NCBI GenBank assembly: GCA_964396185.1
Contig: CAYNEI010000031.1
Location: 1 to 27,915, forward strand
DNA from: CAYNEI01 sp964396185
GTDB lineage: Archaea; Thermoplasmatota; SW-10-69-26
Length of the DNA: 27,915 nt
Direction: 5' to 3'
A program made the translations under genes and the position numbers. Positions 14,957 through 22,834 of this stretch are shown here, piece by piece. The notes under the pieces were generated by a model. The model made no database searches. It was not told the DNA's origin and saw only the letters and a program-made list of their open reading frames with translations. Within the stretch, counting starts at the first letter, position 1, and every line of letters begins with the position of its first letter.

Positions 14957-15886
14957 TCAACGGACGACTTGCTTGAGCCGCTCGGCCTGCCAGATGAACA
15001 GCGCAGCCAGGGCCACGAGCATGGCCATGCCACCGAACACGTCCCCCACGTCGAAGGCGAACACGATGGCCACCACCGAGAGCGAGATGGCACCACCGGT
15101 CACCAAGCCTCGGTGGTCGATCAGCGCGCCCCCGGCGAGCACCGCTGCCGAGACCCCGCCTACGAGCAGCTCCACGGAGACGCTCTCATCCAGATCCAGG
15201 GTCTCGAACCCGAAGGCCGTGAGAGCGATGGCCAGCGCGGCCACGGCCACCGTCACGGCGGCCAGGCTGTCGCGCTCGCGCACGCCCCGGTCGATGGCCA
15301 GCAGGATGGCCAGGTAGATGGCTTGGAAGGCGAGCCAGAGGAACGCACCTTGGGCGCCTTGGTCGGCCAAGTGGAACGACGAGGCGCCCACGGCCACCGG
15401 GAAGGCCACGGCGGCCAACGCAGGGACGAAGGGGCGCTCGCGAAGCCAGATGGTCAAGGCCACCGGGACGGCGATGCTGGCCATGGCGATGACGAGCTCG
15501 GGCTCTGCCACGGCCGCGGCGGCCACCGGGGCCAGCGAGGCAGCGATGATGGCATCCGAGAGCAGCTGGTGGTCCGGGAGGAGGTAGTGGGCAGAGATCC
15601 CGACGGCAAGCACCGCCAGGCCCGTGCCGAACAGCGGCAGGCTGGCGTCAACCGGATCGAACCCGACGACGATGAAGGCCAGACAGGCCGCGCCGAGCAG
15701 CACGGCTGCCGTGGCGTAGAGAAGCACAGAGGCCCAGCCCTCCTCGGGTTCACGTGAAGATTCTGGCTGGCCAGGATGCCCCTCGTAGCGAGCCAGGATG
15801 TCGGTGGCTTGACCCTCCGTGATGACGCCCTCGGCGGTCCAGTCCCGCACCTCATCGACCAAACGGTCCTCGAAGCTCGACCCCAT
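14957..15886 (-). CDS. DUF2157-like multi-pass membrane protein
   Basis: This 309-aa protein begins with a soluble segment (about residues 1-50) containing EGVITEGQATDILARYE, the type of short helical module found at the start of DUF2157 membrane proteins. About ten hydrophobic helices follow, in LLYATAAVLLGAACLAF style. The function of the family is unknown. I chose ATG 15886 because the conserved N-terminal module starts there; the frame stays open upstream to 15967. It lies 106 bases downstream of fttA on the same strand, with a small hairpin between, so it may have its own promoter. Confidence 0.72.
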   Translation of the reverse strand: MGSSFEDRLVDEVRDWTAEGVITEGQATDILARYEGHPGQPESSREPEEGWASVLLYATAAVLLGAACLAFIVVGFDPVDASLPLFGTGLAVLAVGISAHYLLPDHQLLSDAIIAASLAPVAAAAVAEPELVIAMASIAVPVALTIWLRERPFVPALAAVAFPVAVGASSFHLADQGAQGAFLWLAFQAIYLAILLAIDRGVRERDSLAAVTVAVAALAIALTAFGFETLDLDESVSVELLVGGVSAAVLAGGALIDHRGLVTGGAISLSVVAIVFAFDVGDVFGGMAMLVALAALFIWQAERLKQVVR

Positions 15887-15942
15887 CGGCCAAAGAGCCC
15901 TGTCGGCCCCATTTCGTTCTTTCCATCCGGCTGACGACGAAC

Positions 15943-15973
15943 AACGTCGAACGCACGAGGTGCTCACGACGTT
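15943..15973 (-). terminator. Small hairpin between fttA and the DUF2157-like gene
   Basis: AACGTCG (15943-15949) pairs with CGACGTT (15967-15973), 20 bases downstream of the fttA stop on the minus strand. The stem is short and there is no T run, so this is a weak candidate. Confidence 0.3.
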
Positions 15974-15992
15974 CGCCGTGGCGGCCGGGCCT

Positions 15993-17909
15993 CTACTGGA
16001 GCCGGATCGTCTCGAGGTTGTAGGGGGCCCGAGCGTCGATCTTGAACTTCTGTTGGAGGGTCGAGGCGAGCTGGAGGGTCTTGGATTCCTCGCCGTGGTT
16101 CAAGAGGATCTGCTTGGGCCGGGGGCTCATGTTGCCGATGTAGTTGAGCAGCTGACCCCGATCTGAGTGACCGGAGAACCCGTCGATGGTCTCGATCTGC
16201 ATCTCCATGCGCACGGCGCGCGAGCGGCCGCCCTCGGTGAGCGGGATCTCGCGGCGGCCGCGCTGAAGCTTGTGGCCCAGGGTCCCGCCGGCTTGGAACC
16301 CGACGAAGACGAGGGTGGACTTCTCGTCCGGGGCCCACTCGCGCAGGTACTCCATGATGGGCCCGCCGCTGACCATGCCGCTGGTGGCCAGGATGATGCA
16401 GGGCTCCTCGGAGGCCAGCACCTCCTCGCGCATCTGGTGGCTGTCGACGCGCTTGAACCGCTCGCTGAGCAGCGGGTTCTCGTCCTCGTGGAAGATCTTG
16501 TTCTTGAGCTTGCTGTTCAAGAACTCCGGGTAGGCCGTGTGGATGGCCGTGGCCTCCCAGATCATGCCGTCCAGGTAGATGGGGACCTCCGGGATGTTGC
16601 CCCGGTTCATGTGCTCCTCGATCACCAGCATGACCTCCTGGCTTCGGCCCACAGCGAACACGGGCACGAGCATCCGACCGCCCCTCTCGACGGTGGCTCT
16701 GGCGAGGTTGGCCAGCTCGTTGCCGGCCTTGTTGCGCGGTGGCTGGGTGTCGTGGTGACCACCGTAGGTGGCCTCCATGATCACGGTCTCCACGCGGGGG
16801 TAGTTGTTCACGGCGGCGTCGTAGAGCCAGGAGCGCTCGTACTTGATGTCCCCGCTGAACAGCACGTTGTACATGCCATCACCGATGTGGAAGTGAGCGC
16901 TGGCAGAACCGAGGATGTGGCCGGCGTTCTGGAAGGTGAGCTTGATGTCCGGCGCGATGTCCGTGGTGTCCCCGTAGTCCAGCGTGATCGTGTTCAACAG
17001 CTGGTTGCGCACGTGGTCGCTGTCGTAGGGCACAGGGCGGCCCTCCATGTTGCCGACCTTGATAGAGTCGAGCTGCAGCAGTGCTGTGAGCTCGCGCGTG
17101 GGGCCTGTGGCGTAGACCGGGCCGTCGTAGCCGTAGCGGAAGAGCACGGGCATGAGGCCCGAGTGGTCCAGGTGCGCGTGCGTGAGCACGACGGCATCGA
17201 GCGAGCTCACAGGCCAGACCTCAGGTAAGTGGAGGTATGGGGAGACGTCCGAGCCCTCGCTGCCGGGGTTGACACCGCAGTCGATCAGGACCTTGGATTC
17301 GCTGGTCTGCAGCAGGTGGCACGAGCGGCCGACTTCCCGGTAGCCGCCCACAGCGGTGGTGCGGATCCACTTCTCCTTCTCCTCGGCGATCCCCCGGTTG
17401 ATGCGTCGGCCGACCTTGCGCAGGAAGTCCTTGCGCTCGTCGACGTTGTCGCGCATGAACTGCCGGATGTCCTTGACGGTCTTGGACGGGATCGGCGGGG
17501 TGCGCACCACCTTGGGTGTCCACCCGATCTCGCGCTTGACCTCGTTGAGCGTGCTGCCCTTGCGGCCGATGACCAGCCCTGGCTTGCGGGCCTCGATGAT
17601 GACCTCGCCGGTGTCGCCCTCGAAGTGGACCGTGGTAACCTCGGCGTCGTCGGGCACGATGGTCTCGATGGCCTCGCGCGCCTCGTCCTGGGTGGAAAGG
17701 CACGACGGGTCGGCTCGCACGATGACTCGCTTGCGCAGCCGCTTGGCTAGCCGGCGGACGAGCGTGTTGTCCTGGGCGAAAGCTTCGGGCTGTTTCGTGT
17801 AGATCACGAGGGTGGCGGCCTCGAACTCGATGTCGCTGATCTCGACATCGTCCGGGACCTCGTTCTCGATCTCTTCACGGACATCCTTGATGGCGTCCTC
17901 GAGACCCAT
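15993..17909 (-). CDS. fttA: aCPSF1/FttA, archaeal transcription termination nuclease
   Basis: This 638-aa protein is the archaeal CPSF1 homologue that cleaves nascent RNA and terminates transcription. Two KH-type domains occupy the first ~180 residues (GLVIGRKGST loop at 111-120). The metallo-beta-lactamase domain follows with HAHLDH (244-249), a later GHILGSA segment, FSGD and the final GFSGHSD motif. The beta-CASP insert contains VPVFAVGRSQE and ATSGMVSGG. Length and layout match the family. I chose ATG 17909; a GTG three codons upstream (17918) is an alternative. It starts 13 bases after the psmB stop, a gene pair also adjacent in Methanocaldococcus. Confidence 0.95.
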   Translation of the reverse strand: MGLEDAIKDVREEIENEVPDDVEISDIEFEAATLVIYTKQPEAFAQDNTLVRRLAKRLRKRVIVRADPSCLSTQDEAREAIETIVPDDAEVTTVHFEGDTGEVIIEARKPGLVIGRKGSTLNEVKREIGWTPKVVRTPPIPSKTVKDIRQFMRDNVDERKDFLRKVGRRINRGIAEEKEKWIRTTAVGGYREVGRSCHLLQTSESKVLIDCGVNPGSEGSDVSPYLHLPEVWPVSSLDAVVLTHAHLDHSGLMPVLFRYGYDGPVYATGPTRELTALLQLDSIKVGNMEGRPVPYDSDHVRNQLLNTITLDYGDTTDIAPDIKLTFQNAGHILGSASAHFHIGDGMYNVLFSGDIKYERSWLYDAAVNNYPRVETVIMEATYGGHHDTQPPRNKAGNELANLARATVERGGRMLVPVFAVGRSQEVMLVIEEHMNRGNIPEVPIYLDGMIWEATAIHTAYPEFLNSKLKNKIFHEDENPLLSERFKRVDSHQMREEVLASEEPCIILATSGMVSGGPIMEYLREWAPDEKSTLVFVGFQAGGTLGHKLQRGRREIPLTEGGRSRAVRMEMQIETIDGFSGHSDRGQLLNYIGNMSPRPKQILLNHGEESKTLQLASTLQQKFKIDARAPYNLETIRLQ

Positions 17910-17922
17910 GGGGTGCACACAA

Positions 17923-18558
17923 CTATGAGATGTTCATGGCCGAGCGACGCTCCTCGATGTCCTCCTCGGACATCTGGACGAAGCCGTCGGCCTCGGTGAT
18001 CGTGCAAAGCGCGATCCCGTCACCGCTGGCGGCGTCGCGGTTCATGGCCGCCGTGAGCGCGCGGATCGCGAGATCAGCGCCGGCGTCGACGTCCAAGCCC
18101 GCCTCGTAGCGGTCTTCGAGCACGCCGTAGGTGAACGGTGAGCCGCTTCCCGTGGTGATGAAGTCGTCCGGGATGCTTCCGCCTGCGGCGTCCAGCGAGT
18201 ACACGTGGCCGCCCTCGGCATCGACACCACCGACGAGCAACTGCACCATGTAGGGCGCGAACTTGCGCTGGTTCATGAGGTTGGACAGAAGCGTGGCAGC
18301 TGCCTTGACGGACATGGGGGCTCCTCGCTTGACCTTGTACAGCTCGGCCTCAGCCCGTAGCAGTCGTGCCAGCGCTTGCGCATCCCCGACGAGGCCAGCC
18401 ACGGTCATGGCCAGCCCGTCGTCGATGCGGAAGAGCTTCTGCGTCGTCTTGTGGGAGATCAGGTTGCCCATGGTCGCCCGCATCTCCGTGGCCATGACGA
18501 CACCGTCGCTGCAGACGAGTCCGACCGTGGTCGTCCCCTTGTTGAGTTTCTGCTCCAT
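17923..18558 (-). CDS. psmB: Proteasome beta subunit
   Basis: This 211-aa catalytic subunit of the 20S proteasome has an 8-residue propeptide (MEQKLNKG) removed to expose the nucleophilic threonine of TTTVGL. In mature numbering T1, E17 (MATEMR) and K33 (TTQKLF) are present, along with GSGSPF and the SxDAAGG motif (YSLDAAGGS). Length and propeptide layout equal those of Thermoplasma acidophilum as I recall them. An upstream ATG at 18591 would add 11 basic residues and is less likely. The A-rich sequence GAAAAGGG just upstream may help initiation. It is co-transcribed with fttA. The alpha subunit is not in this window. Confidence 0.96.
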   Translation of the reverse strand: MEQKLNKGTTTVGLVCSDGVVMATEMRATMGNLISHKTTQKLFRIDDGLAMTVAGLVGDAQALARLLRAEAELYKVKRGAPMSVKAAATLLSNLMNQRKFAPYMVQLLVGGVDAEGGHVYSLDAAGGSIPDDFITTGSGSPFTYGVLEDRYEAGLDVDAGADLAIRALTAAMNRDAASGDGIALCTITEADGFVQMSEEDIEERRSAMNIS

Positions 18559-18670
18559 CGTATCCCTTTTCAAAAGCCGCCCGGAACGCATCCGGTGCGA
18601 ACAGTTGTAGGCGCCGCGCTCCCTGATCGTGGACCGGTGTGGGAGTTCGGCAACCGAGGATTGCGCGTTA

Positions 18671-18681
18671 GGGTATTTAAG
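18671..18681 (+). promoter_or_regulatory. First of two identical TATA elements (GGGTATTTAAG)
   Basis: The 11-base sequence GGGTATTTAAG recurs exactly at 18756-18766, 85 bases downstream. From here a start site 25-27 bases on falls at the ATG at 18703. Read on the minus strand it could also be the box for psmB, with a long leader. Confidence 0.65.
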
Positions 18682-18702
18682 TGTTCTTTCCCGCTGTCGT
18701 GG

Positions 18703-18765
18703 ATGATTCCGCTCCCCGGGTGCATGCGAGGATGCACCATGCGACGTCCCGGCAAGGGTATTTAA
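18703..18765 (+). CDS. Possible 20-codon leaderless ORF upstream of the PRC-barrel gene
   Basis: An ATG lies about 26 bases after the first TATA element and opens a 20-codon frame, MIPLPGCMRGCTMRRPGKGI, with two cysteines and five basic residues. Its TAA stop lies inside the second TATA element. The short palindrome 18719-18738 is inside the ORF. It could encode a small peptide or a leader for regulation, or be chance. Support is only its position relative to the promoter. Confidence 0.3.
   Translation: MIPLPGCMRGCTMRRPGKGI
18719..18738. promoter_or_regulatory. Perfect palindrome between the two TATA elements, candidate operator
   Basis: GGTGCAT (18719-18725) and ATGCACC (18732-18738) are perfect inverted repeats with a 6-base spacer, the size of a typical dimeric regulator site. 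It lies 38 bases after one TATA element and 18 bases before the next. Confidence 0.45.
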
Positions 18766-18766
18766 G
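18756..18766 (+). promoter_or_regulatory. Second TATA element (GGGTATTTAAG), for the first PRC-barrel gene
   Basis: The box is centred about 24 bases before the ATG at 18786, which gives a leaderless or nearly leaderless mRNA for the PRC-barrel gene. Confidence 0.75.
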
Positions 18767-18785
18767 GGGGGCAGTGCTTACTTTG

Positions 18786-19121
18786 ATGTCCGGTGGGGTG
18801 ATCACGGTGACCAACTTGACACGTGGCCTTGAAACGAAACCTGTCTTCGACTGGGATCGAGAGCCGTTAGGGACGATCGTCGGATCCGAGCTGGATCCGA
18901 AGACGCGCGACCCGACCTCCTTGATCATCGGCCTCTCCGATGACGCCCGCGAGCAACTGGGCACGGAGAAGGACACGATCTCGCTGCCCTTCGACTACGT
19001 CTTCGGCATCCGGCGCGACGAAGTTCGGCTCAACCGTGGGCTCAACGACCTCCTCGCGGATGTCCGGCCGGACCGCGAGGAGAGCAGCGTCGAGGAGCCT
19101 GTCGTCGAGCTTCCAGCGTGA
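18786..19121 (+). CDS. PRC-barrel domain protein
   Basis: This 111-aa protein contains a PRC-barrel (about residues 18-80): PLGTIVGSELDPKTRDPTSL, then IGLSDDAREQLG and a closing ISLPFDYVFGIRRDEVRLNR. An acidic tail follows (EESSVEEPVVELPA). Small PRC-barrel proteins are widespread in Euryarchaeota, and two of them (CdpB1 and CdpB2) are known archaeal cell-division factors that bind SepF, so a division role is possible but not shown here. ATG 18786 is chosen for its distance from the TATA box; an open frame extends upstream to 18681. A second PRC-barrel gene follows after 126 bp. Confidence 0.8.
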   Translation: MSGGVITVTNLTRGLETKPVFDWDREPLGTIVGSELDPKTRDPTSLIIGLSDDAREQLGTEKDTISLPFDYVFGIRRDEVRLNRGLNDLLADVRPDREESSVEEPVVELPA

Positions 19122-19207
19122 CGGGAGCGTAGGATCGGTACCGCTGCCATGTCCAACCGAAGGTTCGCCTGGCCGCCCTCCAGAGTATCGCTGCAATCCG
19201 AAGAGCC

Positions 19208-19214
19208 CATATAG
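19208..19214 (+). promoter_or_regulatory. TATA box of the second PRC-barrel gene
   Basis: CATATAG lies about 28 bases before the ATG at 19240 and 36 before the PRC start at 19248. It shows that the two PRC genes have separate promoters. Confidence 0.6.
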
Positions 19215-19239
19215 CGCCTCCACGCATCTCACGCTCGGG

Positions 19240-19251
19240 ATGCACGAATGA
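19240..19251 (+). other. Three-codon upstream ORF overlapping the PRC start codon
   Basis: ATG CAC GAA TGA begins at the predicted transcription start and its stop overlaps the next start codon as AATGAC. A ribosome starting on the leaderless 5' end would terminate exactly at the PRC-barrel start and could re-initiate. It may be chance. Confidence 0.3.
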
Positions 19252-19547
19252 CCGAGATCTCCTCTCTCATCGATGAGCTGCCCGTCTACACTCGGAACGG
19301 TACCTACGTCGGGCGCGTGAAGAACGCGATCCTCGACCTCGAGGCTCGCACGGTCGAAGCTCTCCTCCTGAGCAGCACGAACGAAGCTGTCGTCGAAGGC
19401 GGCAAGGATGTCGCCGTCCCCTACCGCTGGGTCGCCGACCATAACGACATCCTCGTGCTACGCTACTTCCCCGACCAGGTCACCGACGAGGCCGCCCGCA
19501 CCGTCGAGGAACCCGAGAACGAGGAGTTCATCGAGGTCACGGCCTAA
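19248..19547 (+). CDS. Second PRC-barrel domain protein
   Basis: This 99-aa protein has a PRC-barrel over about residues 8-75: LPVYTRNGTYVGRVKNAILD, LEARTVEALLL, then DVAVPYRWVADHNDILVLRY. A short acidic tail (EEPENEEFIEV) follows. The VPYRWV..V.DI..LRYFP ending is typical of the small euryarchaeal PRC-barrel proteins related to CdpB. It differs clearly from the first PRC protein, so the two could form a heterodimer as CdpB1 and CdpB2 do (inference). Its last 11 bases overlap the 3' end of the convergent subtilase gene. Confidence 0.83.
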   Translation: MTEISSLIDELPVYTRNGTYVGRVKNAILDLEARTVEALLLSSTNEAVVEGGKDVAVPYRWVADHNDILVLRYFPDQVTDEAARTVEEPENEEFIEVTA

Positions 19548-20919
19548 GATCGTCATCCTGAGGCCGACCGAACGATCTCGCGGATGCATCCTCTGACACA
19601 TCCCCACCAGTCTCCGAGCTGGCAGGTTCCAGCTCGCCGCTTCTCTCGTCCTCCGAGCTCGGCTGCTGGGTGGCTCGCTGGGCCCCCGGCGTTCGATCTC
19701 CGGGCTGTCTTTCGCTGTACTCGTGCGCGTGCTTGCGGAGCAGCCGGAAAGCCAAGCGCCCCGCGATCCCAAGCACGATCAGGGTGAACAAGGCCACGGT
19801 GCCCACCACGGTCCAGGCCACCTTGCTCGTCCCGAGATCCTGGGTCTCCAACAGACCGGCGGCGTCGAACCGCACCACGCCTGGCTCGAACCGCTCGCCT
19901 GTCGAGCGCACCAGATCCTCGATGTGCGTGACTTTGGTCGCACCTCCGCCTTGGGCGAGCTCTGGGTTGGCCCCGATGGCCAGGGCCAGCCCACCCGTCA
20001 CGACCGGGGCTGCCTGGCTCGTGCCCGCCAAGCCCGTGTAACCGTCCCGGATCCCATCTTCATCCAGCCCAGCAGGCCACGCGCTCATCACGACACCGGG
20101 CGCGTAGACGTCCACGCCCTCGCCCCGGTTCGTGAACGATAACAGCTCTCCGTCGGCATCGAGCGCGCCCACAGCGATCACGCCTGGGACCTGGCCTGGG
20201 GTGGCCGGTCCCTGGTCGGCTTGGTTGCCAGCGCTCATGATCACGAAGACCCCTCGCTCGATGGCCTCGCGTACGACCTCCTCGGTCTCCGAGCCCGCCC
20301 GGACCTGGCCATCCATATCATCAGGGCTGCGCACGCCCAGGGAGAGGTGGATGATCTGGGCGCCGTCCTCGGTGGTCGGGTCGCCGTCGGGATCCAGGGC
20401 CCATTCGATGGCCTCTGCCACGCGGCTGTCGTCCCCGCCGCCGGTGCTGTTCATGGCCTTGGCCACGATGAGCTCGGCCCCGGTGGCCATGCCGCGCGCG
20501 CCGGTCGGGAAGTAGGAGTTCAACGGGTTGACCTGCCAGTGGCCCCGGCCAGCGATGATGCCGGCGACGTGGGTCCCGTGCCCGTGGTTGTCGTACGGCT
20601 CGGCACCCTCGCCTACGAAGTCGCGCCAGCAGTAGCCGCACGCCAGGCTCCCTTCCAGGTCGGGGTGGGAGAGATCGATGCCGGTATCGATGACGCCGAC
20701 GCGCACCCCGTCGCCGGTGGGGCGGGCTTGCCACCAGGACCGATCGGCGTGGTTGGTCAACAGCTCCTCGAGGACCGTGAGGCCCACATCCCCCTTGACG
20801 CCCCACAGGCTCTGAGGTACGTGGCGCTCGTCGGCCTGGCTTGCAGCCACCGGGAGGAGAACGACCGTGAGCAGCAGCGCTGCTGCCAGGAGCGGTCGAG
20901 CGGGCGCCTGCAGGGGCAT
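19537..20919 (-). CDS. Membrane-anchored subtilisin-like serine protease (S8)
   Basis: This 460-aa protease has a signal peptide (about 1-29), a catalytic domain with D78 (VGVIDTGID), H114 (NHGHGTHVAG), oxyanion N232 (MSAGNQ) and S301 (AGTSQAAP), then a single transmembrane helix (about 367-392). A hydrophilic tail rich in Glu, Ser, Gln and Arg follows, preceded by basic residues (RLLRKH), so the tail should be cytoplasmic and the protease domain outside. That topology resembles mycosin-like subtilases, but there is no type VII secretion context here. Between signal and catalytic domain only about 40 residues are present. The 3' end overlaps the PRC-barrel gene by 11 bases in convergent orientation. 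Confidence 0.9.
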   Translation of the reverse strand: MPLQAPARPLLAAALLLTVVLLPVAASQADERHVPQSLWGVKGDVGLTVLEELLTNHADRSWWQARPTGDGVRVGVIDTGIDLSHPDLEGSLACGYCWRDFVGEGAEPYDNHGHGTHVAGIIAGRGHWQVNPLNSYFPTGARGMATGAELIVAKAMNSTGGGDDSRVAEAIEWALDPDGDPTTEDGAQIIHLSLGVRSPDDMDGQVRAGSETEEVVREAIERGVFVIMSAGNQADQGPATPGQVPGVIAVGALDADGELLSFTNRGEGVDVYAPGVVMSAWPAGLDEDGIRDGYTGLAGTSQAAPVVTGGLALAIGANPELAQGGGATKVTHIEDLVRSTGERFEPGVVRFDAAGLLETQDLGTSKVAWTVVGTVALFTLIVLGIAGRLAFRLLRKHAHEYSERQPGDRTPGAQRATQQPSSEDERSGELEPASSETGGDVSEDASARSFGRPQDDDLRP

Positions 20920-21012
20920 CAGGCCGGGTAGCCGCGTGGGACCAATGAGCTTTGCCCATCTCGATCGGGGCCAGCTTGAGGGTCCCCGGGTGGCCCGGCC
21001 CCGAGGGAAAAG

Positions 21013-21020
21013 GCTTAACC
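21013..21020 (+). promoter_or_regulatory. TATA-like box for the 62-aa membrane protein gene
   Basis: GCTTAACC in an AAAAGG context is centred about 25 bases before the ATG at 21042, consistent with a leaderless transcript. Confidence 0.6.
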
Positions 21021-21041
21021 CCAGGCGCCCATCGACGGCCG

Positions 21042-21230
21042 ATGGCCTCCCCTCAGGTCGAACGCAACCTCGGCTACGCCCTCTTGGCCTTGGGCGTGAT
21101 CCTCTACCTCATCTTCGGCCTCGTCAAGGGCGCAGCGACGGACATCGGTGTCTACGCGCTCACGATCGTTCCCCTGGTCCTCGGCCTCGGCTTCCTCTGG
21201 CGCGCAACGGACCCGGACCCGGAGCAGTGA
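21042..21230 (+). CDS. Small two-helix membrane protein, function unknown
   Basis: This 62-aa protein starts MASPQVERNLGYALL and has two hydrophobic segments (about residues 10-27 and 33-52) separated by a short KGAATD loop, ending in an acidic tail. The family is not recognised. The ATG at 21042 is chosen because a TATA-like box lies 25 bases upstream; the open frame continues further upstream without support. It lies 30 bases before rfcL on the same strand, so the two may be co-transcribed. Confidence 0.65.
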   Translation: MASPQVERNLGYALLALGVILYLIFGLVKGAATDIGVYALTIVPLVLGLGFLWRATDPDPEQ

Positions 21231-21260
21231 GCCGGGAGACCCCCTAGGAGTCATGCTAGC

Positions 21261-22820
21261 GTGCCTGACAACGGCCGGTCCTGGACCGAGAAGTACCGGC
21301 CCCAGTCCTTGGACGAGATCCTAGGCAACCCGTCTGCTGTTCGCCAACTCAAGCAGTGGGCCGAGAGCTGGACCGACGGCCCACCGGACAAACCAGGCCT
21401 CATCCTGGTGGGCGAGCCCGGTATCGGCAAGACCAGCGCAGCCCTTGCCCTGGCCCGCGAGATGGGCTGGAGCGCCATCGAGCTCAACGCATCCGACGCC
21501 CGGAACAAGGACGCCATCGAGCGCGTGGTCACCCGCGGCGCGGTCAGCCAGGGCTTCTCGGAGACCGGCGAGTTCCAGCGAACCTCGGACAAGCTGCGCA
21601 AGCTCATCATCCTCGACGAAGCCGACAACGTCTTCGGCCGCGAGGATCGTGGCGGCATGCAGCAGATCGTCGAGACCCTCAAGCAGACCCAGCAGCCCAT
21701 GGTGCTCATCGCCAACGATGGCTACGCCCTCTCCCGGCGTTCGAGCTCGCTCAAGCGTCTGTGCGAGGAGATTACGTTCAAGAAGGTCCAGGCCAGCACC
21801 ATCGCCAAGATCCTGGGCCGCATCAGCCAGGCCGAGGGGATCGAGGCCGACATCCCCGCGCTCGAACGCCTGGCCGAGCACGCCGGTGGTGATGTGCGAG
21901 CCGCGGTCTCGGACCTTGAGAGCCTGGCCCGAGCCACCGGCCAGCTCACCCTGGAGGACGTGGACGCGCTCGGGTACCGAGACAAGACCGCCAGCATCTT
22001 CGATGCCCTGCGAGACGTGCTCAAGGCAACCGATTTCAAGACGGCCAAGGAGGCCACCTACGACCTCGACGAGGACCCGGAGACCCTGCTCCTCTGGGTC
22101 GAGGAGAACGCTCCCCGCGAGTACACCAACGCCCACGACCGCGCCCGGGCCATGACGGCTGTGGGCCGGGCTGATGAGTTCCTGGGTGCTACTCGCCGCA
22201 CCCGGTACTACCGCCTCTGGTCGGTGGCTTCAGACATGATGACCGGTGGGGTGGCGGTGGCCAAGGACGAGCGTTACAGCGGCTGGACACGCTACCAGTT
22301 CCCAAGCTGGCTGCGCAAGATGAGCCGCTCCAAGAAAGCCCGCGGCCTGCGAGAGAGCCTCGGCCTCAAGGTCGGCGAGGCCTTCCACGCGGGCACGCGC
22401 ACCGCCAACGAGCACGTGATCCCCATGCTGGCCTTCGTGGCCAAGCGATCCAAACCCTTCGCCGTCGAGCTCACCGCCGAGCTCGAGCTCGAGGCCGACG
22501 AGCTGGCACTCCTGCTCGACACCAAGGCCAGCACGAAGAAGGTCAAGACGATCCTCGAGGAGGCCGAGGAGCTGCGCGAGCGCCGCGGGACGGCTGAGGA
22601 GGGTCACCACGAGCACGAGCGCCTCGAAGCACCGGTCTGGGAGCAGGAAGGCTACGAGCCCAGCGCGCCGGCCCCCAAGCCCGAGGCTGGCTCGAGCCAA
22701 GAGACGGACGAGGCAGCCAGCGTCCCCAACGACGAGGGCGAGGACGAGGCCGCCTCAGCAGAGGAAGACGAAGAGGACACTGAGGACGATGAGTCCCAGA
22801 AGAGCCTCTTCGAGTTCTGA
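21261..22820 (+). CDS. rfcL: Replication factor C large subunit
   Basis: This 519-aa AAA+ protein is the large subunit of the clamp loader that places PCNA on DNA. It has the N-terminal WTEKYRPQSLDEILGN signature, Walker A GEPGIGKTS (51-59), Walker B LIILDEADN (115-123), a sensor-1 IAND segment, and an R-rich C-terminal collar. Residues after about 430 form a low-complexity acidic tail that ends in QKSLFEF, a PCNA-interacting (PIP) motif like that at the end of Pyrococcus RfcL. The start is GTG 21261, with AGGAG 11 bases upstream and the conserved N-terminus directly following. The small subunit is not in the window. Confidence 0.96.
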   Translation: MPDNGRSWTEKYRPQSLDEILGNPSAVRQLKQWAESWTDGPPDKPGLILVGEPGIGKTSAALALAREMGWSAIELNASDARNKDAIERVVTRGAVSQGFSETGEFQRTSDKLRKLIILDEADNVFGREDRGGMQQIVETLKQTQQPMVLIANDGYALSRRSSSLKRLCEEITFKKVQASTIAKILGRISQAEGIEADIPALERLAEHAGGDVRAAVSDLESLARATGQLTLEDVDALGYRDKTASIFDALRDVLKATDFKTAKEATYDLDEDPETLLLWVEENAPREYTNAHDRARAMTAVGRADEFLGATRRTRYYRLWSVASDMMTGGVAVAKDERYSGWTRYQFPSWLRKMSRSKKARGLRESLGLKVGEAFHAGTRTANEHVIPMLAFVAKRSKPFAVELTAELELEADELALLLDTKASTKKVKTILEEAEELRERRGTAEEGHHEHERLEAPVWEQEGYEPSAPAPKPEAGSSQETDEAASVPNDEGEDEAASAEEDEEDTEDDESQKSLFEF

Positions 22821-22834
22821 AGCTCACCACCCGC

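Noticed and set aside
17910..17918. GTG start for fttA adding MHP
   Set aside because: Possible, but the ATG at 17909 gives the usual N-terminus and spacing from psmB; no signal favours the GTG.
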